From CALJDF01 sp038121105 (GTDB lineage: Bacteria > Pseudomonadota > Alphaproteobacteria > SHVP01): a stretch of 64,000 nucleotides of DNA. A program made the position numbers and the translations under genes. Shown one piece after another: positions 32,311 to 40,878 of the stretch. How positions within the stretch are numbered: position 1 is the stretch's first letter; each line of letters opens with the position of its first letter. A model generated the notes under the pieces. It did no database searches. It was not told where the DNA came from and saw only the letters and a list, made by a program, of their open reading frames with translations. The stretch spans positions 1 to 64,000 of the forward strand of contig JAYONB010000004.1 in the NCBI GenBank assembly GCA_038121105.1, written 5' to 3'.

Positions 32311-33348
32311 CTAGGTCGACCCGCCGCCGAGCAATCCGTGTTTGCGGAGATCGTTGCGGAGTTGGTTGTAGGTCAGGCCCAGCGCGTCGGCCGTGGTGCG
32401 CTGGTTGTGCCGGTGTTCCGTCAAAGCGCGTTCGATCAGCTTCTTTTCGTAGGCCGCCACCGTGGCGCGCAGGTTCTGCGGGGTGGCCTCCGGTGGTGAC
32501 GACGGCAACGTCGGCGCTTCGGCGCCGGCATCTTTTCTTTTTTCCGGACCGCGCGGCGGTCGCGGGCGGTAGGGGGAGGCGAAGGGGTCGAACACGATCG
32601 TCTCGACGGCTTGATCGGGTTCGGTGTTGAACACGGCACGCTCGACGACGTTCTTGAGTTCGCGCACGTTGCCCGGCCATGCGTAGCCGCGAAGGGCCTT
32701 GAGGGCGGCGCGACTGAATCCTGGGAACGTCTCCCACCCGATCTCTTGCGCCAGACCGCGGCCGAAATGTTGCGCAAGCAGCGGTATGTCTTCCACGCGC
32801 GCGCGGAGCGGTGGAATGGTCACCACCGCGACGCTCAGTCGATCGAGCAGGTCGTGGCGAAACAGTCCAGCGTCGGCGGCGGCGGGTAGGTCGACGTTGG
32901 TTGCTCCGATCACGCGCACGTCGACGTCGATCGTCGCACTGCCGCCGACGCGCTCGAACTCGCCGTATTCGACCGTTCTGAGAATCTTCTCTTGAACCGA
33001 CATCGTCGCGTTGGCGATCTCGTCCAAAAACAAGCTACCGCCGTTCGCCAGTTCGAATCGTCCGGCCCGACGGCGCGTGGCGCCGGTGAACGCGCCGGCC
33101 TCGTGGCCGAAAAGCTCGCTCTCCAGGACACCTTCTGCGAGGGCGGCGCAATTGAGTTTCGCGTAGGGCCGGTCCCAACGCGGCGAGAGAAAGTGCAGTC
33201 GGGCCGCGACTAGCTCTTTGCCGGTACCGCGCTCGCCGATCACGAGGATCGGACGATCCAGGGCGGCGAGGCGGGAGATCTCCTCTCCCAAAGCGAGGAA
33301 AGCGGCGGATTGGCCGATTAACGGGGGAAGGTCGGTCGCTTCAGCCAT
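32311..33348 (-). CDS. pspF: Sigma-54-dependent activator PspF
   Basis: 345 residues from ATG 33348. There is no N-terminal sensor domain, as in PspF. The AAA+ core has Walker A GERGTGKE, the sigma-54 contact loop ELFGHEAGAFTGA, Walker B GGSLFLDEI and the arginine-finger region. A linker rich in Pro/Glu leads to a Fis-type helix-turn-helix (ALTEHRHNQRTTADALGLTY). It is divergent from the psp genes, whose sigma-54 promoter lies at 33472, and would be held inactive by PspA. The gene is close to family length (about 330). Confidence 0.94.
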   Translation of the reverse strand: MAEATDLPPLIGQSAAFLALGEEISRLAALDRPILVIGERGTGKELVAARLHFLSPRWDRPYAKLNCAALAEGVLESELFGHEAGAFTGATRRRAGRFELANGGSLFLDEIANATMSVQEKILRTVEYGEFERVGGSATIDVDVRVIGATNVDLPAAADAGLFRHDLLDRLSVAVVTIPPLRARVEDIPLLAQHFGRGLAQEIGWETFPGFSRAALKALRGYAWPGNVRELKNVVERAVFNTEPDQAVETIVFDPFASPYRPRPPRGPEKRKDAGAEAPTLPSSPPEATPQNLRATVAAYEKKLIERALTEHRHNQRTTADALGLTYNQLRNDLRKHGLLGGGST

Positions 33349-33471
33349 GTAGTGATGAATACCACTAATCGTTGGAAAATCATAAGTATCATCATATTGA
33401 AAGTAGGGCAGTTGGTGGTGATGGCTGCGTTTAATTGTTTAAAAACAGTGGCTTAACGTAAATCCCGGCGT
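33349..33471. promoter_or_regulatory. Upstream activator region between pspF and the psp promoter
   Basis: AT-rich spacer between divergent genes where PspF should bind and where pspF itself must be transcribed. It includes the inverted repeat TAGTG-N8-CACTA at about 33351-33368, next to the pspF start codon, and the A/T-rich stretch TTTAATTGTTTAAAAAC (about 33430-33446), a possible IHF-type bend. Confidence 0.5.
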
Positions 33472-33487
33472 TGGCACGTATCCTGCT
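33472..33487 (+). promoter_or_regulatory. Sigma-54 promoter of the psp operon
   Basis: TTGGCACGTATCCTGCT matches the sigma-54 consensus TGGCAC-N5-TTGCW, with GG at -24, GC at -12 and correct spacing; only one base differs. It precedes the first psp gene by 31 bases and faces it. Confidence 0.9.
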
Positions 33488-33517
33488 CTTAGGGGGGTGT
33501 AAGTGGAGGAGTAAACG

Positions 33518-33703
33518 ATGAACCATCTATCCAACCCCACAGCCGAGGAAGCGGTGCCGAATTCGCCTGAGGGCCGCGAAAACGAGGTCCAATGCTGGAT
33601 GGCGTTGCAGATCGCGGCGCGTATCCGCCGAGCGAGAACGCGGCGTGCGCTTCATTGCGTGACCGGTCGCGACCTCGACCGGATGGGCTTGACCCGGTTC
33701 TAG
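33518..33703 (+). CDS. Small DUF1127-like protein, first gene of the psp operon
   Basis: 61 residues from ATG 33518, behind GGAGGAG and just after the sigma-54 promoter. The C-terminal part (RARTRRALHCVTGRDLDRMGLTRF) follows the pattern of DUF1127 proteins (a basic start, then DRDLxxxGLxR). DUF1127 proteins are small and arginine-rich; some affect RNA turnover or phosphate/stress responses. Its presence at the head of psp suggests a role in envelope stress, which is inference. Confidence 0.75.
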   Translation: MNHLSNPTAEEAVPNSPEGRENEVQCWMALQIAARIRRARTRRALHCVTGRDLDRMGLTRF

Positions 33704-33723
33704 GTCGAATCCCGGAGGGTGAT

Positions 33724-33864
33724 GTGAGCGCACGTCACCGCTCGACCGATGACAGCAATTGGGATCGATTGCGTCGCCGCTTCGTTCGGTTCGTTCGAAC
33801 GCGGACCGCCGACCAATGGATCATGTTTTTCGCCGGCGCTCTGATCGGCGCCATCCTGGCCTAA
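33724..33864 (+). CDS. Small single-helix membrane protein in the psp operon
   Basis: 46 residues from GTG 33724, with CGGAGGG five bases upstream; too short for most gene finders. A very basic N-terminal half (RLRRRFVRFVRTRT) is followed by one hydrophobic helix (WIMFFAGALIGAILA). The layout predicts an inner-membrane anchor with a cytoplasmic positive tail that could touch lipids or PspA. It sits 26 bases before pspA. I do not recognise a family. Confidence 0.65.
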   Translation: MSARHRSTDDSNWDRLRRRFVRFVRTRTADQWIMFFAGALIGAILA

Positions 33865-33890
33865 CAACAATCACGAAGAGGAGAACCAAC

Positions 33891-34562
33891 ATGGGCGTTT
33901 TTTCGCGTCTGACCGATATCATCAACTCCAACCTGACGGCGATGCTCGATCGCGCCGAAGACCCGGAAAAGATGATCCGTCTCATCATTCAAGAAATGGA
34001 AGACACGCTGGTCGAAGTTCGTTCGTCTGCGGCGCGCACCATCGCCGAGAAAAAAGGTATCAATCGCCAGCTGGATCGCCTTGCCGATACGGTCGGCGAG
34101 TGGGAGCGAAAGGCGGAGTTCGCAATCTCGCGCGGTCGGGAAGACCTGGCCAAAGGCGCTTTGCTCGAGAAATCGAAGGTTGCGGATGCGGCGAAGGCGT
34201 TGGAGGACGAACTTTCCTTGCTGGACGAGTCGTTGGCCAAGAACGACCAGGATGTCGCCCGTTTGGAAAGCAAGCTGACCGAAGCCAAGGCCAAGCAAAA
34301 GACCATTCGGTCGCGCAAAGAGACCGCCGATTCGCGGCTTAAGGTTCGGCGCCAGCTGCATGATCCGCGCGTGGACGACGCGTTTGCCCGGTTCGAAAAA
34401 ATCGAAAAGCGAATCGACGCGACGGAAGGTGAGATCGAGTCTTATGATCTCGGTAAGCGGAAGTCCTTGTCCGACGAGATCGCGGAGCTGGAGGCCGAGA
34501 GTTCCATTGAAAAAGAGCTCGAAGCCCTTAAAGCTCGCGTCGGTAACATCCCTAAGTCTTAG
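33891..34562 (+). CDS. pspA: Phage shock protein A
   Basis: 223 residues from ATG 33891, behind AAGAGGAGAA. Starts MGVFSRLTDIINSNLTAMLD with the amphipathic membrane-binding helix, then EDPEKMIRLIIQEMEDTL, followed by long coiled-coil helices. Family length is about 220. PspA assembles on stressed inner membrane and restrains PspF in the cytoplasm. pspB and pspC follow. Confidence 0.96.
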   Translation: MGVFSRLTDIINSNLTAMLDRAEDPEKMIRLIIQEMEDTLVEVRSSAARTIAEKKGINRQLDRLADTVGEWERKAEFAISRGREDLAKGALLEKSKVADAAKALEDELSLLDESLAKNDQDVARLESKLTEAKAKQKTIRSRKETADSRLKVRRQLHDPRVDDAFARFEKIEKRIDATEGEIESYDLGKRKSLSDEIAELEAESSIEKELEALKARVGNIPKS

Positions 34563-34607
34563 GCGTGTTCCCGAACGGGTCGGTCGGTCAGTGAATCTGG
34601 AGGGGTA

Positions 34608-34838
34608 ATGGATACCGGAAGTATCGCCGTCATTCTTTCTTTGGGCGTTGTCGCGCCGACGTGGATCGTCTTCCACTATCTGACGCGGTGGCGGGCCACC
34701 AAGACGATCTCCGGCGAAGACGAAAAGTTGCTGCAAGATCTTTGGCAAAGTGCCGATAAGATCGAAAAGCGCCTCGGAAGCCTGGAAAAGATTCTCGATG
34801 CCGACTCGCCGAACTGGCGGAGGGGGCGTGATGACTGA
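34608..34838 (+). CDS. pspB: Phage shock protein B
   Basis: 76 residues from ATG 34608. One N-terminal helix (IAVILSLGVVAPTWIVFHYL) and then a charged helix (EDEKLLQDLWQSADKIEKRLGSLE) with the leucine-zipper-like pattern of PspB; family length is about 75. It acts with PspC to pull PspA off PspF. The stop overlaps the pspC start by eight bases. Confidence 0.9.
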   Translation: MDTGSIAVILSLGVVAPTWIVFHYLTRWRATKTISGEDEKLLQDLWQSADKIEKRLGSLEKILDADSPNWRRGRDD

Positions 34839-35229
34839 ACAGGAACGTGTCAGCCGCACTCGTCTCTACAAGAATCGGCGCAAGGGCAAGGTGTCCGGCG
34901 TCTGTGCCGGCATCGCCGATTACCTGGGCGTCAGCGCGACTCCATTTCGGGTGATCTTCGCGGTTAGTCTCATCACGCCGTTTTGGCTCCCGTCGCTTGT
35001 TGTGTATTTCCTCGCGGCGTGGATCCTCGAGGAAACGCCGGTCGAAGAAGAGCCCGTGTCCACGGAGGAAGAGCGATTTTGGAAAGACGTGCGCCGCGAG
35101 CCCAGTGGCACGGCGCACGACCTCCGGCATAAGTTTCGCGAAATCGAGCGGCGCCTTGGCAACATGGAAGCGCATGTCACGTCGAGCGAGTTCGAATTAC
35201 AGCGCAAGTTTCGCGATCTGGGTGCCTGA
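34831..35229 (+). CDS. pspC: Phage shock protein C
   Basis: 132 residues from ATG 34831, behind GGAGGGG and inside the 3' end of pspB. Starts with the PspC pattern RLYKNRRKGKVSGVCAGIADYLG, then one or two hydrophobic segments (VIFAVSLITPFWLPSLVVYFL), then a charged C-terminal tail ending ELQRKFRDLGA. It forms the sensing pair with PspB in the inner membrane. Confidence 0.92.
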   Translation: MTEQERVSRTRLYKNRRKGKVSGVCAGIADYLGVSATPFRVIFAVSLITPFWLPSLVVYFLAAWILEETPVEEEPVSTEEERFWKDVRREPSGTAHDLRHKFREIERRLGNMEAHVTSSEFELQRKFRDLGA

Positions 35230-35295
35230 CTTTTGCGGTTCGGCAATCCAACGCCATAATGGGCCGTCATTCCATCGCACTGGAGTTCCGAACAC

Positions 35296-35712
35296 GTGAA
35301 GTATTTGCACACCATGGTCCGCGTCACCGACGTCGACGCCTCCCTCGATTTCTACGGCAAGCTCGGCCTTCGCGAGGTGCGTCGGATCGACAACGATAAG
35401 GGTCGCTTCTCGCTCATTTTCTTGGCGGCGCCGGGCGACGAGTCGGCTCAAGTCGAGCTGACCTACAATTGGGACCCCGAAGAGTACGACGGCGGGCGCA
35501 ATTTCGGGCACCTGGCGTATCAGGTCGAGAATATTTACGAGGCCTGCCAGCGTTTGGTGGACGGTGGGGTGACGATCAACCGACCGCCGCGCGACGGTCG
35601 TATGGCTTTTGTGCGCTCGCCCGACAATATATCCATCGAGTTGTTGCAGTCAGGTGACGCGTTGCCGCCGGCGGAGCCCTGGGCCTCGATGCCCAATGTC
35701 GGCGAGTGGTAG
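35296..35712 (+). CDS. gloA: Lactoylglutathione lyase-like VOC protein (GloA)
   Basis: 138 residues from GTG 35296. It has the glyoxalase I pattern with the four metal ligands in their usual places: His5 (LHTMVRV), a Glu in AQVELTYN, a His in FGHLAYQV and a Glu in ISIELLQ. Length fits the bacterial Ni-type enzyme (about 135). It converts the methylglyoxal-glutathione hemithioacetal to lactoylglutathione. It follows the psp genes but is separated by 66 bases; its stop abuts the stop of the nucleoside hydrolase gene. Confidence 0.88.
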   Translation: MKYLHTMVRVTDVDASLDFYGKLGLREVRRIDNDKGRFSLIFLAAPGDESAQVELTYNWDPEEYDGGRNFGHLAYQVENIYEACQRLVDGGVTINRPPRDGRMAFVRSPDNISIELLQSGDALPPAEPWASMPNVGEW

Positions 35713-36657
35713 TCAGGGCAGGCGGGCCAATCGGTCGTTGAGCAGCTCGAAAAAGGCGTCCGCGTTGACCCCGTGGATCCAAAGCGCGTTTGCCGCGCGG
35801 TCGGTCACATCCCAATAGTCGGTGACGGTGGCACCCATCGTAAGTTCCGATTGCGTTTCGACGGTCACGTTTACCGTCTTGCCGTGAAATAGCGTCGGGT
35901 CCAAAAGATACGCGATCGTGCAAGGATCATGCAGCGGTCCGCCATCGGTGCCGTACTTTTCCTCGTCGAAGCGGTTGTAGAACTCCATCATCGCTTGAAC
36001 CGATTTTCCGACCTTGTTGCCGAGCGCACCAAAGGCTGCAGTTCTTTTGGCCGTGGTAACGACCTGGTGGGTGACGTCGAGCGGCATCACGATAAGGGGG
36101 CGGCCGCACCGAAAAACAATGTCGGCAGCATGCGGATCGACGTAGATGTTGAATTCGGCCGCCGGCGTCGTGTTGCCACCCTCTCGCATCGCGCCGCCCA
36201 TCAGAACAATTTCACGGATCTTCGGCAGGATGCGCGGTTCGCGCACGATGGCCATAGCGATATTGGTCAGGGGACCGGTGGGCACGAGGGTGATCGAGGC
36301 GTCGTCCGCCGCCATCAAGGTCCCCACGATGTAATCCACCGCATGTTGGGTCTGTAGCGCCAGGTTGGGATCGTAGATATCGGTGCCGTCGATTCCTTCG
36401 CCTCCGTGTACTTCTTCGGCCGTCACGAGGTGGCGCATCATCGGCCGTTCGCACCCGGCGAAAACGGGAATGTCGCTCACCCCGCCGAGCTCGCAGATGA
36501 TCCGAGCGTTTCGCTGGGTCTTGGCGAGCGGCACATTACCGGCCACCGTCGTGATCCCTTTGATGTCCAGCTCGTCGCGCGCGCCGAAGGCCAGCAAAAG
36601 CATGACTGCGTCGTCTTGGCCGGGGTCGCAGTCGATGATGATGGTCTTGCGTGCCAT
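35713..36657 (-). CDS. Nucleoside hydrolase
   Basis: 314 residues from ATG 36657. The calcium and ribose site motif IIDCDPGQDDAVML is diagnostic for inosine-uridine nucleoside hydrolases, and VPTGPLTNIAMAIV, NIYVDPHAADIV and LHDPCTIAYLLDP supply the rest, with the active-site His in LHDP. It releases ribose and a base from a nucleoside. The ribokinase gene is upstream with a 13-base gap, so the operon recovers ribose. Confidence 0.93.
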   Translation of the reverse strand: MARKTIIIDCDPGQDDAVMLLLAFGARDELDIKGITTVAGNVPLAKTQRNARIICELGGVSDIPVFAGCERPMMRHLVTAEEVHGGEGIDGTDIYDPNLALQTQHAVDYIVGTLMAADDASITLVPTGPLTNIAMAIVREPRILPKIREIVLMGGAMREGGNTTPAAEFNIYVDPHAADIVFRCGRPLIVMPLDVTHQVVTTAKRTAAFGALGNKVGKSVQAMMEFYNRFDEEKYGTDGGPLHDPCTIAYLLDPTLFHGKTVNVTVETQSELTMGATVTDYWDVTDRAANALWIHGVNADAFFELLNDRLARLP

Positions 36658-36670
36658 GGCGGCTCCTACG

Positions 36671-37600
36671 TCAGGTCTGCCGGAGAAGTTGATCGATCTC
36701 GGCGCACGTCGGCATCGCGGGCGCCGTGCCTGGGCGGGTGACGGAAAGCGCGCCGGCGGCATTGCCGAACCGTACCGCCTCTTCGAGGGACCGACCCTCG
36801 GCGAGCGCGGCGGCCATCGCGCCGTTAAACGAATCGCCCGCACCGGTGGTCTCGACGACGGGACCGGCGCGCATCGCCGGGATGTGGACGGAATGGTGGT
36901 CGGTCATCAGATAGGCGCCATTGGCGCCAAGGGTTATGACGACCGCACCGGCACCGTGATCGAGAAAGAATTTGGCGGCCGTGGCGGCATCGTCTGGCCC
37001 ACGCACGGGTTGTTTGCTGAGTGCCTCGGCTTCGCTCTCGTTGGGCGTGGCGATATCGACGGCGGACCAGATGGTCGCGTCGACCGACGCTGCGGGCGCC
37101 GGATTGAGGATGGTCTGTTTTCCGGCTGCCTTGGCAAGGCGCAACCCGGTCGCGGCGACGGCAAGGGGAACCTCGAACTGGGTGAGGAAGACCGCGGCGC
37201 TTTCGATGTGTTCGGCGGCAGCTTCGATTTCGGAAACGGTGATCGCGCCGGCCGCGGCAGGGGTCACGATGATCGCGTTCTCGCCACTGGTTTCGCTGAG
37301 GTAGATCCCGGCCGCGCCGGTGGGTTGGGTGCGACTTTCGATCAGGGCAACCTCGGAAACGCCCTCCCGCGCATAAAGCTCGTGGGCCATATCGCCGAAG
37401 GTGTCGTCGCCGATCTTCGCAATCAGCGCCACGTCGGCGCCGGCCCGTCGTGCTGCGACGGCCTGGTTGGAGCCTTTGCCGCCGGGTCCGATCCTAAAAT
37501 CCTTGCCGAGAACGGTCTCGCCCGGACGCGGCAAGTCGCCGGGCGCGACGAAGGTGAGGTCGGCCACGAAGATGCCAAGGATGCAGACAGAATGGGTCAT
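36671..37600 (-). CDS. rbsK: Ribokinase (PfkB family)
   Basis: 309 residues from ATG 37600. GPGGKGSNQAVAARRAG is the ribokinase N-terminal signature, NPAPAA and ATPNESEAE the middle ones, and TTGAGDSFNGAMAAALAEG the C-terminal PfkB signature with the catalytic Asp. It phosphorylates D-ribose. The next gene is a nucleoside hydrolase, which makes the assignment to ribose salvage coherent. Length matches E. coli RbsK (309). Confidence 0.92.
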   Translation of the reverse strand: MTHSVCILGIFVADLTFVAPGDLPRPGETVLGKDFRIGPGGKGSNQAVAARRAGADVALIAKIGDDTFGDMAHELYAREGVSEVALIESRTQPTGAAGIYLSETSGENAIIVTPAAAGAITVSEIEAAAEHIESAAVFLTQFEVPLAVAATGLRLAKAAGKQTILNPAPAASVDATIWSAVDIATPNESEAEALSKQPVRGPDDAATAAKFFLDHGAGAVVITLGANGAYLMTDHHSVHIPAMRAGPVVETTGAGDSFNGAMAAALAEGRSLEEAVRFGNAAGALSVTRPGTAPAMPTCAEIDQLLRQT

Positions 37601-37665
37601 GGGGCGAACGCGTTGGTCAGCATAAAGGCTTCGCGCCGACCGGCAAGGCCGGGCTAAAGTTCCGA

Positions 37666-38310
37666 ATGCCTGCGGATCGTCCCGACACCAAGCTTGTCCC
37701 CGCCCTGGAAGAATTGGCCGGCCGTGACCGTCATATTGCCTCGGCATACCCGATCGTCGGCTTGCCGCGGCGTCGCCGCCAACCGAAAGGGTTTGATGGG
37801 TTGTTGCGGATCGTCATGGCGCAACAACTGTCGGTTCACGCAGCGCGCGCGATCATTGCGCGCTTAGACGCGGCGACCGGGTGCGACTCTATACGATTCG
37901 ATGCACAAAGTGACGCATCGCTGCGCGCGCTGGGCTTGAGCCGCCAGAAGATCGGGTACGGTCGCGCCTTGGCTGGCGCCGTCATCTCCGGCGCGCTGAA
38001 TTTCCGAAAGTTGCATCGCCAGGACGATGAGGACGTCATCGCCGCCCTAACCGAGGTCAAAGGTATCGGCCGGTGGACCGCAGAGATTTATTTGCTCTTT
38101 GCGCTGGGGCGGCCCGACATCATGCCGGCCGGCGACCTTGCCGTGTGCGCCGCGGCTCAACGGCTGAAGAAACTCCGCAAGCGGCCGGACGAAAAACGCA
38201 TGCGGAAAATTGCCGAAGCCTGGCGACCTCATCGCAGCGCCGCGGCGCGCTTCCTATGGCATTACTACGCCCACCCTGGCATTCCCGATGCCGGTAATTC
38301 ATCGGCATGA
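37666..38310 (+). CDS. DNA-3-methyladenine glycosylase II (AlkA-like)
   Basis: 214 residues from ATG 37666. HhH-GPD fold: FDGLLRIVMAQQLSVHAARAI, then the hairpin LTEVKGIGRWTAEIYLLFAL with the catalytic Asp in IMPAGDLAV. It excises alkylated purines. The AlkA N-terminal domain is absent, so it is the short form common in alphaproteobacteria. It shares four bases with the DUF1194 gene (ATGA) and diverges from ribokinase with 65 bases between. Confidence 0.92.
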   Translation: MPADRPDTKLVPALEELAGRDRHIASAYPIVGLPRRRRQPKGFDGLLRIVMAQQLSVHAARAIIARLDAATGCDSIRFDAQSDASLRALGLSRQKIGYGRALAGAVISGALNFRKLHRQDDEDVIAALTEVKGIGRWTAEIYLLFALGRPDIMPAGDLAVCAAAQRLKKLRKRPDEKRMRKIAEAWRPHRSAAARFLWHYYAHPGIPDAGNSSA

Positions 38311-39113
38311 AGCGATACGTTGTCATACCCCTGCTTGCGTTCGTCCTCGTATTGGCGGCCCTTCCGGCGCGTGCACAGCAGGTCGACCTGGAACTCGTTC
38401 TGGCCGTCGATGTCTCCGGAAGCATCGATTTCGAGGAAGCGCGCCTCCAGCGCCAAGGCTATATGGCGGCGTTTCTGGATCCCGTTGTTTTGAGTGCGAT
38501 CGCCTCTGGACCATTGGGGCGGATTGCCGTGACCTATGTCGAATGGGCAGGGGCGTTCAGCCGCTCTCATACGGTCGACTGGATGGTCATCGACGGACCG
38601 ACAAGTGCAGAACGTTTTGTTGCGGCATTAGAAGATGCGTCGCTTCATCGTGGGCGTTACACCTCGATCAGCGGCGCCATCGAATTCGCCTTGCCGATGT
38701 TCGAGGAGAACACGTTCGAGGGAAAACGCCAGGTCATCGATATTTCAGCGGACGGACCAAACAACAGCGGTCGCTTAGTCGAAGAAGCGCGCGATATCGC
38801 GGGGCTTGCGGGGATCACCGTCAACGGTCTTGCGATTATCAACGATCGGCCCAATCCCTTTGGCATTCCGCCGATGAAGGACCTGGATGTTTACTTCGAG
38901 AACTGCGTGATCGCCGGGCCGGGTGCCTTTGTCGTCGTTGCGGAGGGGTTCGCCGATTTCGGCAGCGCTATTCGGCGAAAACTGATCCTGGAAATCGCCG
39001 GTCGCATCCCGAACAACATTCATCGCGCGCAAGGCTACGTCCCGCCACCATGCGATATTGGCGAACGGATGATCGAGCAGTTTCGCGGACAGCGCTTTTT
39101 CGACACATTTTGA
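38307..39113 (+). CDS. Secreted von Willebrand A domain protein (DUF1194)
   Basis: 268 residues from ATG 38307. Signal peptide (VLVLAALPARAQQ, cut after ARA), then the MIDAS motif LAVDVSGSIDFEEARLQRQGY near residue 33 and further vWA strands (RQVIDISADGPNNSG). DUF1194 proteins are periplasmic or secreted; their role is unknown. Transcribed with the AlkA-like gene, but the pairing makes no obvious sense. Confidence 0.87.
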   Translation: MKRYVVIPLLAFVLVLAALPARAQQVDLELVLAVDVSGSIDFEEARLQRQGYMAAFLDPVVLSAIASGPLGRIAVTYVEWAGAFSRSHTVDWMVIDGPTSAERFVAALEDASLHRGRYTSISGAIEFALPMFEENTFEGKRQVIDISADGPNNSGRLVEEARDIAGLAGITVNGLAIINDRPNPFGIPPMKDLDVYFENCVIAGPGAFVVVAEGFADFGSAIRRKLILEIAGRIPNNIHRAQGYVPPPCDIGERMIEQFRGQRFFDTF

Positions 39114-39122
39114 GTGGTTGCA

Positions 39123-40877
39123 ATGGATGACATCGAAGCCCCTGAAGGATTGACCGGCAACGCCGAGCCCGCATGGGGCAGCGACACCATGGCGTTGGCC
39201 GTGCGAAACCTGGGCTACAAGTATGTGGCGCTGAACCCTGGCGCGAGTTTTCGGGGTTTTCACGACAGCCTGGTCAATTATCTCGGCAATCGCGATCCTC
39301 AGATGATCCTTTGCCTCCACGAAGATCATGCCGTGGCGATCGCCCACGGGTATGCGAAAGCAGCAGGCGAGCCGATGGCCGTCGTTCTGCACAGCAACGT
39401 CGGGCTAATGCATGGTTCGATGGGCATTTTCAACGCGTTCTGCGACCGGGTGCCCGTGATGGTGTTGGGCGCGACAGGGCCGGTCGATGCCGCCAAGCGC
39501 CGACCGTGGATCGATTGGATTCATACCGCGCAAGACCAAGGCGCGCTGGTGCGCAATTTCATCAAGTGGGATGACCAACCGGCGTCGGTCGAGGCGGCCG
39601 TCGAAGCGATCTATCGTGCCAACCAAATCGCACGGACCGCACCGCAGGGGCCGGTCTATGTCTGTCTTGATGCGGACTTGCAGGAACAAAAGCTTGATAC
39701 GCCTGTTGTGCCACCCAAGACGCATCGCTTTGCCGCCGGGGCTGCGTCGCGGCCAAGCGATGATGCATTACGGGAGGCGGTGGCGTTGCTTGACGGCGCG
39801 CGCCGACCGGCGATCCTGTCCGGGCGCTTTGTTCGCACGCAAGGCGCTTGGGATGCGCGGGTTGCCCTTGCGGAAAAACTCGGGGCCGTGGTGTTCACCG
39901 ACTTCAAGGCGGGCGCGACGTTTCCGACCGACCATCCGCAGCATGGCGGCTCCATTCAGTTCCTCAGCGATGCGCAGAAAGAGGCGTTGCGCGCCTGCGA
40001 CGTCATCCTCAGTCTCGATTGGATCGATTTGGCGGGCACGTTAAGCCAGGCTTGGCCCGACAAGGACGTCAGTGCATCGATCATCCAGGCGTCGGTCGAC
40101 CAATACGTCCACAACGGATGGAGCATGGATCACCAGGGTTTGCCGCCGGTCGACGTCAATCTCCTAAGCCCGGCCGACGAGGTGGCGCCGCTGTTAACGG
40201 CGGGGATCGGCGGCGGAAAGCCTGCCTACACCGCTGCCGAACAAGCCGAACTGGGCGCACCCAGTTCGGAGGGCAAACTCACGCTCGATCACGTCGCCGA
40301 GGCGCTGAAGAGTGCCGTCGGCGACACGCCGGTCTCGCTGGTCCGTTTGCCCGGCGGGTGGCCCGGTGCGCGGTGGCCGTTCACCGGCCCGCTCGACTTC
40401 TTCGGCTACGACGGCGGTGGCGGGATCGGTTCCGGACCGGGCATGGCGGTCGGTTCCGCGTTGGCGTTGAAAGATAGTGGGCGCCTTGCGGTTGCGGTGA
40501 TCGGCGATGGTGATTTTCTGATGGGCGTGAACGCGTTTTGGACCGCGGCGCATTATAAAATTCCGCTGCTAACGATCGTTGCCAACAACCAATCCTATTT
40601 TAACGACGAAATGCACCAAGATCGGGTGGCACGGGCGCGTTCACGAAATCCCGAGAACCGGTGGATCGGACAGAAAATCACCGACCCCGATCCCGATCTT
40701 GCCAAACTCGCCGAGGCGCAGGGGTTGACCGGGATCGGCCCAATCCAGACGTCCGGTCAATTGGCGACCGCGATCATGGAAGGCGTTGCCGTTCTTCGCG
40801 AGGGCGGGGCTTGCGTGATCGATGTGCGGGTCGGCCCTCGCGGGGCAACGGCCGCAACGATGATCGGACGGCGTTAG
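39123..40877 (+). CDS. Thiamine diphosphate-dependent enzyme (acetolactate synthase-like)
   Basis: 584 residues from ATG 39123; a GTG at 39114, right after the preceding stop, is possible. N-terminal PYR domain with the catalytic Glu in CLHEDHAVAIAHGYAKA; C-terminal PP domain with the ThDP motif GDGDFLMGVNAFWTAAHYKI ending in NN. A central domain lies between. The family carboligates or decarboxylates 2-oxo acids. The C-terminal loops do not fit acetolactate synthase closely, and no small subunit is seen, so a benzoylformate decarboxylase- or sulfopyruvate decarboxylase-like role is open. Stops of this and the convergent permease gene are one base apart. Confidence 0.88.
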   Translation: MDDIEAPEGLTGNAEPAWGSDTMALAVRNLGYKYVALNPGASFRGFHDSLVNYLGNRDPQMILCLHEDHAVAIAHGYAKAAGEPMAVVLHSNVGLMHGSMGIFNAFCDRVPVMVLGATGPVDAAKRRPWIDWIHTAQDQGALVRNFIKWDDQPASVEAAVEAIYRANQIARTAPQGPVYVCLDADLQEQKLDTPVVPPKTHRFAAGAASRPSDDALREAVALLDGARRPAILSGRFVRTQGAWDARVALAEKLGAVVFTDFKAGATFPTDHPQHGGSIQFLSDAQKEALRACDVILSLDWIDLAGTLSQAWPDKDVSASIIQASVDQYVHNGWSMDHQGLPPVDVNLLSPADEVAPLLTAGIGGGKPAYTAAEQAELGAPSSEGKLTLDHVAEALKSAVGDTPVSLVRLPGGWPGARWPFTGPLDFFGYDGGGGIGSGPGMAVGSALALKDSGRLAVAVIGDGDFLMGVNAFWTAAHYKIPLLTIVANNQSYFNDEMHQDRVARARSRNPENRWIGQKITDPDPDLAKLAEAQGLTGIGPIQTSGQLATAIMEGVAVLREGGACVIDVRVGPRGATAATMIGRR

Positions 40878-40878
40878 C

